Assembly: GCA_027451985.1 (NCBI GenBank)
Contig: DAIDHS010000002.1
Coordinates: forward strand, 91,241-155,240
Length of the DNA stretch: 64,000 nt
DNA from: Elusimicrobiota bacterium
Lineage (GTDB): Bacteria > Elusimicrobiota > Elusimicrobia > UBA1565 > UBA9628
Direction: 5' to 3'
The position numbers were made by a program, and so were the translations under genes. Positions 36,188 to 44,288 of the stretch are shown piece by piece. Each line of letters starts with the position of its first letter. Positions within the stretch are counted from its first letter, which is position 1. The notes beneath the pieces were generated by a model. The model searched no databases. It saw nothing but the letters and a program-made list of their open reading frames with translations, and was not told the origin of the DNA.

Positions 36188-37294
36188 TCAGGAGGCGGCG
36201 GGCTTAAAGGCGCACCACGGATCGGAGGCCAAGTAGTCCCCCGTCAAAGCGTAGGCTCGAGCGCGGGAGCCTCCGCACAAGGAGGCGAATTCGCAGCGGC
36301 CGCACTTGCCTTTGAGCAAAAGAGGATTCCGCAGATCGCGAAAAACCGGAGAGTTTCTGTAAACTTCGGCCAGCGAATTTCGGCGCACGTTCCCGGCGAC
36401 GATGGGCAAAAATCCCGATGGATAGACGTTCCCCACATGATCGACGAAAAGAAAACCTTTGCCTGCGTTGACCGCTTGCCGAGAGGACATCCGGTGCCCC
36501 TGTACGCCGACGCGAAAGCGCTGAACCTGGTCCAGTCGCCGCTGGAGCGCGAATCGCGCATAATGGGGCGCCTCGGTAATTTTAGCGACGAACGCACCGC
36601 CTTCGATGGAGGCGCTTTCCTGATTCAATTCGTAAACCCGCTCAAAAAGCGTTTCGCAGCGCCGGGCGGATAAGCCCGTCAGCCCCCGGCCCCGGCCCAT
36701 GGGAACAAGCAGGAAAATTTCCCAGAACACAGCTCCCAAATCCTGGACCAGCTTGATCATCTCCTCCAAGCAAGGCAAATTCCACGCGCCGAAGCAGGTG
36801 TTGATTTGAAGAGGCAACCCCGCTTTTCTGACCTCGGCCGCGGCGGCAATGGTTCGGGCGAATGCGCCTGGCACGCCGCGAAAAGAGTCGTGGAGTTCGG
36901 CATTAGGCGCGTCTAGGCTCAGGGCCAACTGATCGAGCCCAGCGTCCCTAAGAGATTCAAGTCTCGCTCGGGTCAGCCGCGGAGTCGCCGCGGGAATGGC
37001 GCCTGTATGCAGGCCGCGCATCTTCGCTCGGCGGACGAATACTTCCAGGTCGTCGCGGTTCAGCGCGTCGCCTCCGGAAAAAACCATGATTTTAGCCAGT
37101 GCCGCGGCCTCATCGACAATCCGCAAGCCCTCCTCGGTATTGAGCTCGCCCGGATCGCGGCGCATGTCAGCTTCGGCGCGGCAATGCTGGCAGGCCAAGG
37201 CACACGCCCTAGTCGTTTCCCAAATAATCAGAAGCGGCGAGCGATCGAAATCCAATTCGCTAAAGGAGGGGCGGGTCCCAGGCTTGGCGTTCAC
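36188..37294 (-). CDS. Radical SAM/SPASM protein, NirJ/AhbC-D-like
   Basis: The 368-residue enzyme has the radical SAM cluster motif CALACQHC near 31-38 and a C-terminal SPASM-type Cys set (GKCGRCEFASLCGGSRARAY plus a final DPWCAF) for a second Fe-S cluster. The block VYPSGFLPIVAGNVR is typical of heme-pathway radical SAM proteins (NirJ, AhbC/D) and relatives of unknown function. A role in heme or heme d1-like synthesis, or in peptide modification, would suit the cytochrome-rich surroundings. It overlaps the CBS gene by ATGA. Confidence 0.85.
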   Translation of the reverse strand: MNAKPGTRPSFSELDFDRSPLLIIWETTRACALACQHCRAEADMRRDPGELNTEEGLRIVDEAAALAKIMVFSGGDALNRDDLEVFVRRAKMRGLHTGAIPAATPRLTRARLESLRDAGLDQLALSLDAPNAELHDSFRGVPGAFARTIAAAAEVRKAGLPLQINTCFGAWNLPCLEEMIKLVQDLGAVFWEIFLLVPMGRGRGLTGLSARRCETLFERVYELNQESASIEGGAFVAKITEAPHYARFALQRRLDQVQRFRVGVQGHRMSSRQAVNAGKGFLFVDHVGNVYPSGFLPIVAGNVRRNSLAEVYRNSPVFRDLRNPLLLKGKCGRCEFASLCGGSRARAYALTGDYLASDPWCAFKPAAS

Positions 37295-37758
37295 GCGGCC
37301 TGCTCCCCGAAATGCTGGGCAGCGCGCAGGATATCCATGGTCGTGACGATGCCGGTCAGCCGGCCGGCGCGCGTGATGATAACGCGGTGCACCTTCTGAA
37401 CGAGCATGATGCGACTTATCTTATCGAGCGGCTCGCTCTCATCAGCCTTGATGACCCGCCGAGTCATCAAATCCCGGACCAGCGCCCGCCTACCGTTGGT
37501 CGGCAAGCGAACATCCGGTTCGGAATCGGAATAAAAATCGGCCAGCTTCGCGGCCTTGGTCTCCAAATAGCGCACCAAATCCGTTTGAGAAATGACGCCG
37601 ACAAGCTGGCCGCTGGCTCCAATGACGGGAGCTCCCGTAATATCGTGGGCGATGAGCGTCTTTATGGCGCTCCAGATGTCCTCGGTCTCATTGATGGCGA
37701 TGATGTCGGAGCTCATCACATCTCCGGCCGTCAACGGCACCACCTTCTTCTCTATCAT
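37291..37758 (-). CDS. CBS-domain pair protein
   Basis: The 155-residue protein consists of two CBS domains: the first around VMSSDIIAINETEDIWSAIK to ISQTDLVRYLE, the second around DLMTRRVIKADESEPLDKIS to GIVTTMDILRA. Free-standing CBS pairs bind adenine nucleotides and act as energy or redox sensors. It has AAGGGGAG before the ATG, lies 9 bases after one radical SAM gene and overlaps the next, so it belongs to their operon and may regulate them. Confidence 0.92.
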   Translation of the reverse strand: MIEKKVVPLTAGDVMSSDIIAINETEDIWSAIKTLIAHDITGAPVIGASGQLVGVISQTDLVRYLETKAAKLADFYSDSEPDVRLPTNGRRALVRDLMTRRVIKADESEPLDKISRIMLVQKVHRVIITRAGRLTGIVTTMDILRAAQHFGEQAA

Positions 37759-37767
37759 CGCTCCCCT

Positions 37768-38418
37768 TTAATTGTCTTCCTGCAAACTTGGCCTTAGGAA
37801 ATACTCAGCCCCCATGCTTTGGGCCAAGGCGCGGACGGCCTCCGGATTGGGGCCGATTCCCGCGACCGTCGTCACTCGCGTCTCCAGGCCTGCGGCCACG
37901 CATTCCCGGACAAAAGAAACGACATCCTGGAAGCAATTTCTGTATGCCGGCGCCGGACGCTGGATGCGCCGCCACTCCTCGGGGCTTGCCGCGTTAAGGC
38001 TGATGGAAACGGCTTCTATGCGATCTTTCAGGTCCGGTACGATGCTTCTTTTCCAAATGGCGTTTCCGAGTCCGACGGTATTAAGGCGGCGTCGCAGTCC
38101 GGGGAACTCTCGCGCCATGTCCGCGCCGACCGCGCGGATGACGTCCAACCGGTAAGTCGGTTCTCCGTAGCCGCAAAACACCAACTCCTTGATGGGCTTG
38201 GCCGCCGCGGCCTTCATGGCCGCCGATAAAATCGCGGCGACGGGCGGCTCGCCGTTGAGCTTTAAGTTCCAGCCGCGATAACGCCATTGCCAGCTCCGCT
38301 TGATGCAGAACGAGCAGGCCGTCGGACACCGGTTGGTGATGTTGAGATAGAGGCCATCCTTATAATAGTAGGCCAGCGTGGGCTTCTCGCCTGTTGTAGA
38401 AGCGGCATTAGTAATCAT
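37768..38418 (-). CDS. Small radical SAM protein, TatD-associated type
   Basis: The 216-residue protein carries CPTACSFC in the opening LYLNITNRCPTACSFCIKR, then the GEPTYRLD block and a short partial barrel. Length and motif order match the small TatD-linked radical SAM family, whose function is unknown. No tatD gene is in view. It is the first gene of a radical SAM-CBS-radical SAM operon and begins only a few bases after a predicted sigma-54 transcription start. Confidence 0.85.
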   Translation of the reverse strand: MITNAASTTGEKPTLAYYYKDGLYLNITNRCPTACSFCIKRSWQWRYRGWNLKLNGEPPVAAILSAAMKAAAAKPIKELVFCGYGEPTYRLDVIRAVGADMAREFPGLRRRLNTVGLGNAIWKRSIVPDLKDRIEAVSISLNAASPEEWRRIQRPAPAYRNCFQDVVSFVRECVAAGLETRVTTVAGIGPNPEAVRALAQSMGAEYFLRPSLQEDN

Positions 38419-38433
38419 GTTATTTTGCTAATA

Positions 38434-38448
38434 GCAACATAAAGGCCA
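38434..38448 (-). promoter_or_regulatory. Sigma-54 promoter of the radical SAM-CBS-radical SAM operon
   Basis: Minus strand TGGCCTTTATGTTGC has GG-N10-GC and a perfect TTGC. Its sequence matches the promoter at 46711-46725 in 14 of 15 positions. Transcription would begin near 38422, 4 bases before the ATG, so the transcript would be nearly leaderless. Confidence 0.7.
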
Positions 38449-38465
38449 TCGGAACCGTCCACTCT

Positions 38466-38984
38466 CTACGGCTCTTTCTCCAGATAGTCGGCAATTGCAG
38501 CCCAGGACTTCTTCATTCCCTTTTCCATCTGATCAATTTTTTCTCCGACTTCATGCGCAAGCGAGCGTCGGATCGAGCGGCTGCCAAGGCTGTTGTAGAA
38601 AGGCCACAAAAGATTTTCCTCGGTTTCAAAATGAAACTTAAGCCCTTGCACAAGGCGCAAAACTCCGGATTTGAGGCGCCCGAAATCGCAGTGTTCAGCG
38701 TTTGGCAAAAGAGCCTCGATTTCCGCCCGCAGGGCCTCGATTTCCCCGTGCTGAGCGGCGACTAAGGCTAAAACTCTCCGGGCTTCCCTTTCCGCATAGT
38801 CGGCATCCCCAAAAAGAAGGCTCTCGACTTCCTCGTGGCGTTCCAGGGCTGGAAGAAGAACGCGCATCGCCTCGGCAACTTTGCGCCGAGCGATCCTCTC
38901 CTCGCGATCGAGGCTGAATTCGCACTGCAATCCCACGCTGGAGAACAGCCGGTGTTCGCGCGCCAAACTTGCAAAGACGCCCAT
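38466..38984 (-). CDS. Hemerythrin-like domain protein
   Basis: The 172-residue all-helical protein has the spaced His/Glu ligands of a hemerythrin-type di-iron site: REHRLF, ERHEEVESLLF, QHGEIEAL and FHFETEENLLWP. Such proteins bind oxygen or sense oxygen, NO or iron. GGGGA precedes the ATG at 38984. It is 17 bases downstream of a PAS histidine kinase gene and presumably works with it in oxygen or redox sensing. The longer frame to 39119 is a shadow of the kinase. Confidence 0.85.
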   Translation of the reverse strand: MGVFASLAREHRLFSSVGLQCEFSLDREERIARRKVAEAMRVLLPALERHEEVESLLFGDADYAEREARRVLALVAAQHGEIEALRAEIEALLPNAEHCDFGRLKSGVLRLVQGLKFHFETEENLLWPFYNSLGSRSIRRSLAHEVGEKIDQMEKGMKKSWAAIADYLEKEP

Positions 38985-39001
38985 GGCTTTTCCCCACCGG
39001 C

Positions 39002-40126
39002 TCAGCCAACGAACGCCTCGGCCTGCGCCGGCGGCAGCCGGATGATGAACTCGCTTCCCGCGCCAAGTTCGGATTTCGCTTCGATGGCGCCGCCCATCGC
39101 CCGCAAGGCCTCGCGGCAAAAGGCCAAGCCCATGCCGTTGCCCTTGATTTTCCCCTCACGCCGCGCCTTGGCTTGGTAAGCGCGGTCGAAAAGAAAGGGA
39201 AGGTGCTCCGGCGCGATGCCGGAACCGGTGTCTTTCACTCTCAGAGCGACCCCTCCCTCTTCTTCGGCCCCGGAAATGATCACGCGCCCGCCCTGCAGAG
39301 TGAATTTAAGGGCGTTGTTGAGAAGATTTTGGAGAACACGCGAAAGCAGCGCCTCGTCGGCCAGGACTTTAAGGCCATCCGGCACGGCCACGGAAACTTC
39401 GACCCCACCGACCTGTGCGGCCACCGCCTGCTCTTCGACGCATTTGCCCACCAAATCTGCGATCAGAATATTTCCAGGATGCACAGGAACCGTTCCGGCG
39501 TCGAATTGGGCGAGTTCCAAAAAGAGATCGAGAAGCTCCGTCATGCGCGCGCAGGCCCTGATACTGACGTCCAACAATCCCTTTTCGCTTGGGTGCAGTG
39601 GCTTGCCCGCGGGAATGTCTTCCAGCGTCTTTAAAACGCCGTAAATATTGGCCAACGGCGAACGCAAGTCGTGCGCGATCATCCGGCGCCACTCTTCGCC
39701 ACCGCGCTCGCGTTCCGCCTCTTCCGAGGCGTCCTCGATGAGCGTCAAGTGCCTCTCGGACTTGCCCCCGCCCACCGTCATTCCCGGAATGCGCAGGCAG
39801 CGTACGCGCAGATTTTTCCACTCCTCCTCGCGATTGGGGCCGGATTCCTTCCATGTATAGACCGTCTTGGGTCCATATTTGCCTTCAAACGTGGCGGTTT
39901 CCGCCTTGGCTGCGGGCTCCAACAAAGGGCAATGCTGGACGCAGGCTCCGGAATCCGCTTTGGAGAGAAGACCGCACAGTCGGTCACAAAGCTTGACGTC
40001 GGACTCGCCTTCCCCGACGTCGAGCATGCGGCGGGCTGCGGAGTTGGCGTAGAGAACGCGTCCCCGTTCATCCGAAACGCAGACGCCGTCGGCAACCTTC
40101 CCAAAAAGGTCTTCAAGCGCTTCCAT
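39002..40126 (-). CDS. PAS-domain histidine kinase
   Basis: The 374-residue soluble protein has one N-terminal PAS domain (LFGKVADGVCVSDERGRVLY) containing several Cys (LCDRLCGLL, ACVQHCPLL) that could bind a cluster or act as thiol switches. It then has HisKA with the acceptor His in MIAHDLRSPLANIYG near 152 and an ATPase domain (LLNNALKFTLQGG, DTGSGIAP, GNGMGLAFCRE). GGGGGGTG precedes the ATG at 40126. It is cotranscribed with the hemerythrin gene and divergent from the cytochrome/Cyc2-like operon, so that operon is a candidate target. No receiver gene is adjacent. Confidence 0.92.
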   Translation of the reverse strand: MEALEDLFGKVADGVCVSDERGRVLYANSAARRMLDVGEGESDVKLCDRLCGLLSKADSGACVQHCPLLEPAAKAETATFEGKYGPKTVYTWKESGPNREEEWKNLRVRCLRIPGMTVGGGKSERHLTLIEDASEEAERERGGEEWRRMIAHDLRSPLANIYGVLKTLEDIPAGKPLHPSEKGLLDVSIRACARMTELLDLFLELAQFDAGTVPVHPGNILIADLVGKCVEEQAVAAQVGGVEVSVAVPDGLKVLADEALLSRVLQNLLNNALKFTLQGGRVIISGAEEEGGVALRVKDTGSGIAPEHLPFLFDRAYQAKARREGKIKGNGMGLAFCREALRAMGGAIEAKSELGAGSEFIIRLPPAQAEAFVG

Positions 40127-40193
40127 AAAGCACCCCCCACGCTCCTTTTTATACCGCAACGAATATTCACAGGCCTTCCCGCAGCTGGCCTTT

Positions 40194-40208
40194 CGGCATG
40201 TTTGTTGC
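40194..40208 (+). promoter_or_regulatory. Sigma-54 promoter of the cytochrome-Cyc2-like operon
   Basis: CGGCATGTTTGTTGC has GG-N10-GC and a perfect TTGC; the first base is C instead of T. It is nearly the same as the YceI promoter (GGCAT-N4-G-TTGCT). Transcription would start near 40220, giving a 125-nt leader before the cytochrome ATG. Confidence 0.7.
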
Positions 40209-40225
40209 TAGAGTTCAAAACGATG

Positions 40226-40259
40226 GATTTAAATCATTTCTGCCATAGATTTAAGTCAT
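40226..40259 (+). repeat. Tandem 12-mer, probable operator
   Basis: GATTTAAATCAT (226-237) and GATTTAAGTCAT (248-259) differ by one base and repeat at a 22-base period, two helical turns, so both copies face the same side of the DNA. The core GATTTAAATC is itself a palindrome. It lies between the predicted start of transcription and the cytochrome gene. Confidence 0.5.
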
Positions 40260-40344
40260 GCCCCCTTCGATACGGATTTTTGAAGATATGGCCGGCAAAT
40301 TAATAAACTGTACTGGCTTTAATGCCAGACGAGGAGAATCGTTC

Positions 40345-40893
40345 ATGAAGAAAATCGTATTCACCGTTGCCGTCGTCGCCGTTGCTCTGGCTATCGGAAA
40401 AGTCGCCCAACAAAACCAGGTACAGGCCCAACAGAGCAATACTGCCGGAGGGCTTTTCCCCAACGATTTCGGACCGGCCAGTATCGACGTTTCCTCCTAT
40501 CCCAAGCAGTACCAGGAGACCTATAAAGTCTTCCTGGAAAAGTGCTCCGTCTGCCACACCATCGCTCGGCCCATCAACTCCCAGTTCCTGGAAATGTCCG
40601 AGGCCGAGCAGGCGCAAATGAAAAAGACGCAGCCCGAGTTATTTAAGGATCCTAAAATCCTTCAGATTGACCCGCACATCTGGTCCCGCTATGTGCACCG
40701 CATGATGGACAAGCCCGGCTGCCCGGTCGGCAAGGACGGCAAGCGCATCTGGCAATTCCTGGTCTACGATTCCATCGCGCGCAAAACCGGAAAAAACTTC
40801 GCCGCCTGGGAAAAAACCCGGGAGAAGCTTGTGAAGGACTTCAAAGTCCAGCACCCCGCAAGATACAAAGAGCTTTTCGACGAAGGGCAGTAA
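40345..40893 (+). CDS. Periplasmic monoheme cytochrome c
   Basis: The 182-residue protein has a signal peptide (KKIVFTVAVVAVALAIGKVA) and one heme c site CSVCH at about 67-71. Its conserved block, PASIDVSSYPKQYQETYKVF followed by the heme and TIARPINSQF, recurs in the cytochrome at 59500-60021, so the two are paralogs. Downstream Met and His residues could give the sixth heme ligand. The ATG at 40345 has GAGGAG. It is followed after 24 bases by the Cyc2-like gene and is a natural periplasmic electron carrier for it. Confidence 0.88.
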   Translation: MKKIVFTVAVVAVALAIGKVAQQNQVQAQQSNTAGGLFPNDFGPASIDVSSYPKQYQETYKVFLEKCSVCHTIARPINSQFLEMSEAEQAQMKKTQPELFKDPKILQIDPHIWSRYVHRMMDKPGCPVGKDGKRIWQFLVYDSIARKTGKNFAAWEKTREKLVKDFKVQHPARYKELFDEGQ

Positions 40894-40917
40894 TCTAAAA
40901 CAAGGACCATAGACCGA

Positions 40918-42336
40918 ATGAAAACCTCATCTCTCAAGCGTTGGGCCCAAAGCCTGGGATTCTTAGCCGCTTACCTGGCGTTTCTCTGGCTGGCACAGCC
41001 GATGATCAATTCCGCACTCCACCTTTGCCCCATGCGCGGCGACGGCGTCCAGGGCGCAGACGCCCTTCCGGCCTTCGCCCGGAAGTACCACATGTCCTGC
41101 GAGCAATGCCACTACGCCTTTCCCGTCTTGAACGCCTACGGCCGGCAATTCAAGATGAACGGCTACGTCAGGACCCCGGGAAGCGATGAGGGCGTGCTCC
41201 AGAGCCAGGATAAGGAACTCTGGACCGAAAAGCTCTTTCCCTGGGCCGCCATCATCCGCTCCCGCCCCTTTGATGACGGCAAAGGCGGCGTGGCCAACCA
41301 AGGCAGCCAGATGGGCGGCACGGCCAGCCCCAACACCAACGGCTTCAAGATACAGGCCATCAACGACGTGGACATGTTCGTGGCCGGCGGTGACGCCGCC
41401 AGGCAGGTCTCCTTCTTCGGGGAAATGGACGCCAACGCTCCCGGCGGCTTCTCCCCGAGCCTGGGCGACATCCGGCTTGGCTACCATCCCAGCCTGTATT
41501 TCAACGCGGTGGCCATGCGGCGCGGGTTCTTCGCCGACGATCCCTATCAGACCATCGTCTCCAACGAAAGTCCCACCATCGCCAACCGGGCCACGGACCT
41601 GCTCTTCAAGGATCAGGGCTCCATCTCGGGCAACCAAATGGTGTCGACGCCGCAGACCCTCGAGATCTACGGCCAATACTTCCTGCCCCACAACCAAGAC
41701 TCCTTTTCCGCCCCGTCCTTCCTCTACTACTCTGGCGCCGTCTACAAGAATGCGGACTCCGGCACGCAGGCCAGCGCCCCCACCGACGGGGCGGTACGCC
41801 TAGCCTGGGATGACACCGGCAATACGGGGCTCATGCTGGGCACTTTCGGCACCTACGGGCATGAAGGTCCCATGACCTCAAGCACCATAGGATTGCAAGT
41901 GGCCAGTCCATACACCGAGCTGACTCAGTTCGTGCGCGGCGGATTCGACGCCCTTTGGGAGGGCGCCGGCTTCGCCGCGCGGGCGGCTTTCGTCTATTCG
42001 CACGATGAGGACCCCGCCGTTCGCGGTGCGGTGGCCACCGACCGGGCGGCCTATGCCGAGTTGGCCTACGACTACACAAGGAACAACAATAGCTATCCCT
42101 TCCTGATGCCCTTGGTGCGGGAGAATTGGTACACGACCTTCAACGGAGCGCAGCAGTTCAATTACCTGACCTTCCAGCTGGCGCACTACTTCGCGGCCAA
42201 CCTCAAGGCCTTCGTGGAGTACTCGCTCGACACCAAGCGCGCCTACCAGGGCGGATCGCTGGCCGCGCAGGGTTCCGACGGCACTTTCCAACCCTTGGGA
42301 GACCGTCTCACCGCCCAAGTCGAGGTCGGGTTCTAA
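40918..42336 (+). CDS. Cyc2-like outer-membrane cytochrome-porin fusion, copy 1
   Basis: The 472-residue protein has an N-terminal hydrophobic export segment (FLAAYLAFLWLAQP), a short heme c domain with ALPAFARKYHMSCEQCH at 50-65 followed by FPVLNAYGRQFKMNGY, and then about 380 residues of alternating beta strands ending in Phe (VEVGF), as in an outer-membrane barrel. One heme fused in front of a barrel, and the total length, are the known architecture of Cyc2/Cyt572, the outer-membrane Fe(II) oxidase. The similarity is by motif and layout, so the electron donor is unproven. A near-identical central part occurs in the gene at 47646-49082. Confidence 0.75.
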   Translation: MKTSSLKRWAQSLGFLAAYLAFLWLAQPMINSALHLCPMRGDGVQGADALPAFARKYHMSCEQCHYAFPVLNAYGRQFKMNGYVRTPGSDEGVLQSQDKELWTEKLFPWAAIIRSRPFDDGKGGVANQGSQMGGTASPNTNGFKIQAINDVDMFVAGGDAARQVSFFGEMDANAPGGFSPSLGDIRLGYHPSLYFNAVAMRRGFFADDPYQTIVSNESPTIANRATDLLFKDQGSISGNQMVSTPQTLEIYGQYFLPHNQDSFSAPSFLYYSGAVYKNADSGTQASAPTDGAVRLAWDDTGNTGLMLGTFGTYGHEGPMTSSTIGLQVASPYTELTQFVRGGFDALWEGAGFAARAAFVYSHDEDPAVRGAVATDRAAYAELAYDYTRNNNSYPFLMPLVRENWYTTFNGAQQFNYLTFQLAHYFAANLKAFVEYSLDTKRAYQGGSLAAQGSDGTFQPLGDRLTAQVEVGF

Positions 42337-42359
42337 CGGAGCGCGCATAAGGCCGGCCC

Positions 42360-43334
42360 ATGCCGCGAAAGGAGAAGCGCGCCATTTCCGAGACGTATCA
42401 GAAATACGCGCTGGGGCTGGCGAAAAACGAGCTTCTAAAACGGGATCCCCTTGCAGGAGAAGGGTCCGGGAGAAGGCAGGCGCTTGTCAACCAGCTTATT
42501 CGCCGCGGCGTCAAAGGCTGGCCTGAGCGCGGCACGTTCTACACGGGTCTTCTGGCTCCCGGATGCATCCCGTGCCTTGGCGGCCGCGGCAGCAATCTAT
42601 GCCTCACGACGCTTTGCACGAGGGACTGCTTTTTCTGCTTCAACCCCAAGCCCCGAAGCGAAGGGATTAGCGTCCACGGCTTAGCCATCTCCTCCGAGAG
42701 CGACATCCCGCGCATTCTCGCAGAACGCGGCATCCGAAGCGTGGGAATCAGCGGCGGAGAGCCCCTCTTAAAACCTGATGCCGTGCTGCGAATCATCAAA
42801 ATTCTGCGCGAACATTTTCGCGAAACCTTGCGCATTGATCTCTACAGCAACGGCGACAGGATTACCGCGAGCCTCCTTCGGGATTTACACTCGGCAGGCC
42901 TGAGCGGGATGCGCCTCAACCTCGCGGCCAACGGCTACAATCCCGCGCCGCTGGAGACGGCCCTTCGAGAATTTTCCGACGTGAGCGTCGAGATCCCGGT
43001 CATTCCTAGGCACGTCAAGCGTCTTCAAAAGATGGTGCGAGAAATGGCCCGCATCAAAGCGCCGCGGCTCATCCTCCACGAGCTTTTCGTATCGGCCCAG
43101 AATGCCGACGCGCTGCGCCGTCTAGGCATGCATGCTGCGGACAAAATGGGCGAAAAACTGACCTGGTCGCCCGTAGCAGGCAGCGACGAGGCCGCGCTTG
43201 AGCTCCTTTTATACGGCATGGACCATGCCCCCGAACTTTCCATCTATTACTGCTCGACCGGAACGCAGGAATGGATCGCGGAAAACGCCTTGGCGCATGC
43301 CGGAAGCCCCCCCACCCCAAACTCCATGCCATAG
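42360..43334 (+). CDS. Radical SAM protein following the Cyc2-like gene
   Basis: The 324-residue enzyme has the cluster motif CTRDCFFC, preceded by extra cysteines (GCIPCLGGRGSNLCLTTLC) that may bind a further cluster. The SAM-binding GISGGEPLL follows. AAGG precedes the ATG 23 bases after the Cyc2-like stop, so it is in the same operon. I do not recognise the subfamily. A role in maturing the upstream cytochrome-porin or in heme or cofactor chemistry is suggested only by position. Confidence 0.85.
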   Translation: MPRKEKRAISETYQKYALGLAKNELLKRDPLAGEGSGRRQALVNQLIRRGVKGWPERGTFYTGLLAPGCIPCLGGRGSNLCLTTLCTRDCFFCFNPKPRSEGISVHGLAISSESDIPRILAERGIRSVGISGGEPLLKPDAVLRIIKILREHFRETLRIDLYSNGDRITASLLRDLHSAGLSGMRLNLAANGYNPAPLETALREFSDVSVEIPVIPRHVKRLQKMVREMARIKAPRLILHELFVSAQNADALRRLGMHAADKMGEKLTWSPVAGSDEAALELLLYGMDHAPELSIYYCSTGTQEWIAENALAHAGSPPTPNSMP

Positions 43335-43373
43335 AACGATTACCGGCTGCGCCCAAAAAGGAAAAACGCCCGC

Positions 43374-44288
43374 ATGGAAACCAATGCCGTGCAGAAAGTC
43401 GATATAAAGCTGGGGTTCACGTGCAACAATCGCTGCAGTTTTTGCGTACAAGGCGACAAGCGCTTTTCAACCCCCGCACGGGACTGGGGGCGCATCGCCG
43501 AAGACCTCGAGCAAGGATTCCGGAACGGGGCACGAAGCCTAGTGCTCACGGGCGGAGAACCGACTCTGCAACCACGACTTCTGGATGCCGCGCGATTGGC
43601 GCGGACCATCGGATACAGCGTCGTCCAGATTCAGTCGAACGGACGGCGCTTTTTCTATCGCGACTTTTGCCGGGCCTGCATCGACGCCGGAGCCAACGAA
43701 TTCTCTCCCGCGCTCCACGGCTCCTGCCCAGAGATCCACGATAGTTTGACCCGTGCCCCGGGAAGCTTCCTGCAAACGCTTCACGGCATCCGCAACCTCA
43801 AGGAGCTCGGCCAAACCGTCATAGCCAACACCGTGATTACCGCCGGCAATTATCAAGATCTCCCTCGCCTGGCCGGACTTCTCGTTTCGCTGGGAGTCGA
43901 TCAATTCCAATTTGCTTTCGTTCATGTTCTGGGGGAAGCGCGAAAAAACGCGTCTTGGCTCGTCCCGCGAAAAAGCGCGGCGGCGCCCTTCATTCAAGAG
44001 GGCCTGCGCATCGGGCGCGAAGCCGGCGTCCGCTGTTTTACTGAAGCCATTCCTTACTGCTTCATGAGGGAGTTCGAGGATTGCATCGCGGAAAAAATCA
44101 TACCGCAGACCCTTATTTTTGATGGGAATAATGTCATCCCTGACTACAACTCCTATCGGCACACCCTGGGAAAAACCAAAGGCCCGCAGTGCCGAATTTG
44201 CCGCTACTTTACGGTTTGCGAAGGCCCTTGGAAAGAATATCCGGAATTATTTGGTTGGGACGAATTTTTCCCGATTGCCGCGCCTTAG
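43374..44288 (+). CDS. Second radical SAM protein of the Cyc2-like operon
   Basis: The 304-residue protein has CNNRCSFC close to its N terminus (LGFTCNNRCSFCVQGDKRF), the SAM-binding LTGGEPTLQ and a C-terminal auxiliary Cys set (CRICRYFTVCEGPWKEY). It lies 39 bases after the first radical SAM gene, with AAGGA before the ATG. Together the two are the third and fourth radical SAM genes within 8 kb. Its 3' end overlaps the convergent ccsA gene by 42 bases. The substrate is unknown. Confidence 0.85.
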   Translation: METNAVQKVDIKLGFTCNNRCSFCVQGDKRFSTPARDWGRIAEDLEQGFRNGARSLVLTGGEPTLQPRLLDAARLARTIGYSVVQIQSNGRRFFYRDFCRACIDAGANEFSPALHGSCPEIHDSLTRAPGSFLQTLHGIRNLKELGQTVIANTVITAGNYQDLPRLAGLLVSLGVDQFQFAFVHVLGEARKNASWLVPRKSAAAPFIQEGLRIGREAGVRCFTEAIPYCFMREFEDCIAEKIIPQTLIFDGNNVIPDYNSYRHTLGKTKGPQCRICRYFTVCEGPWKEYPELFGWDEFFPIAAP

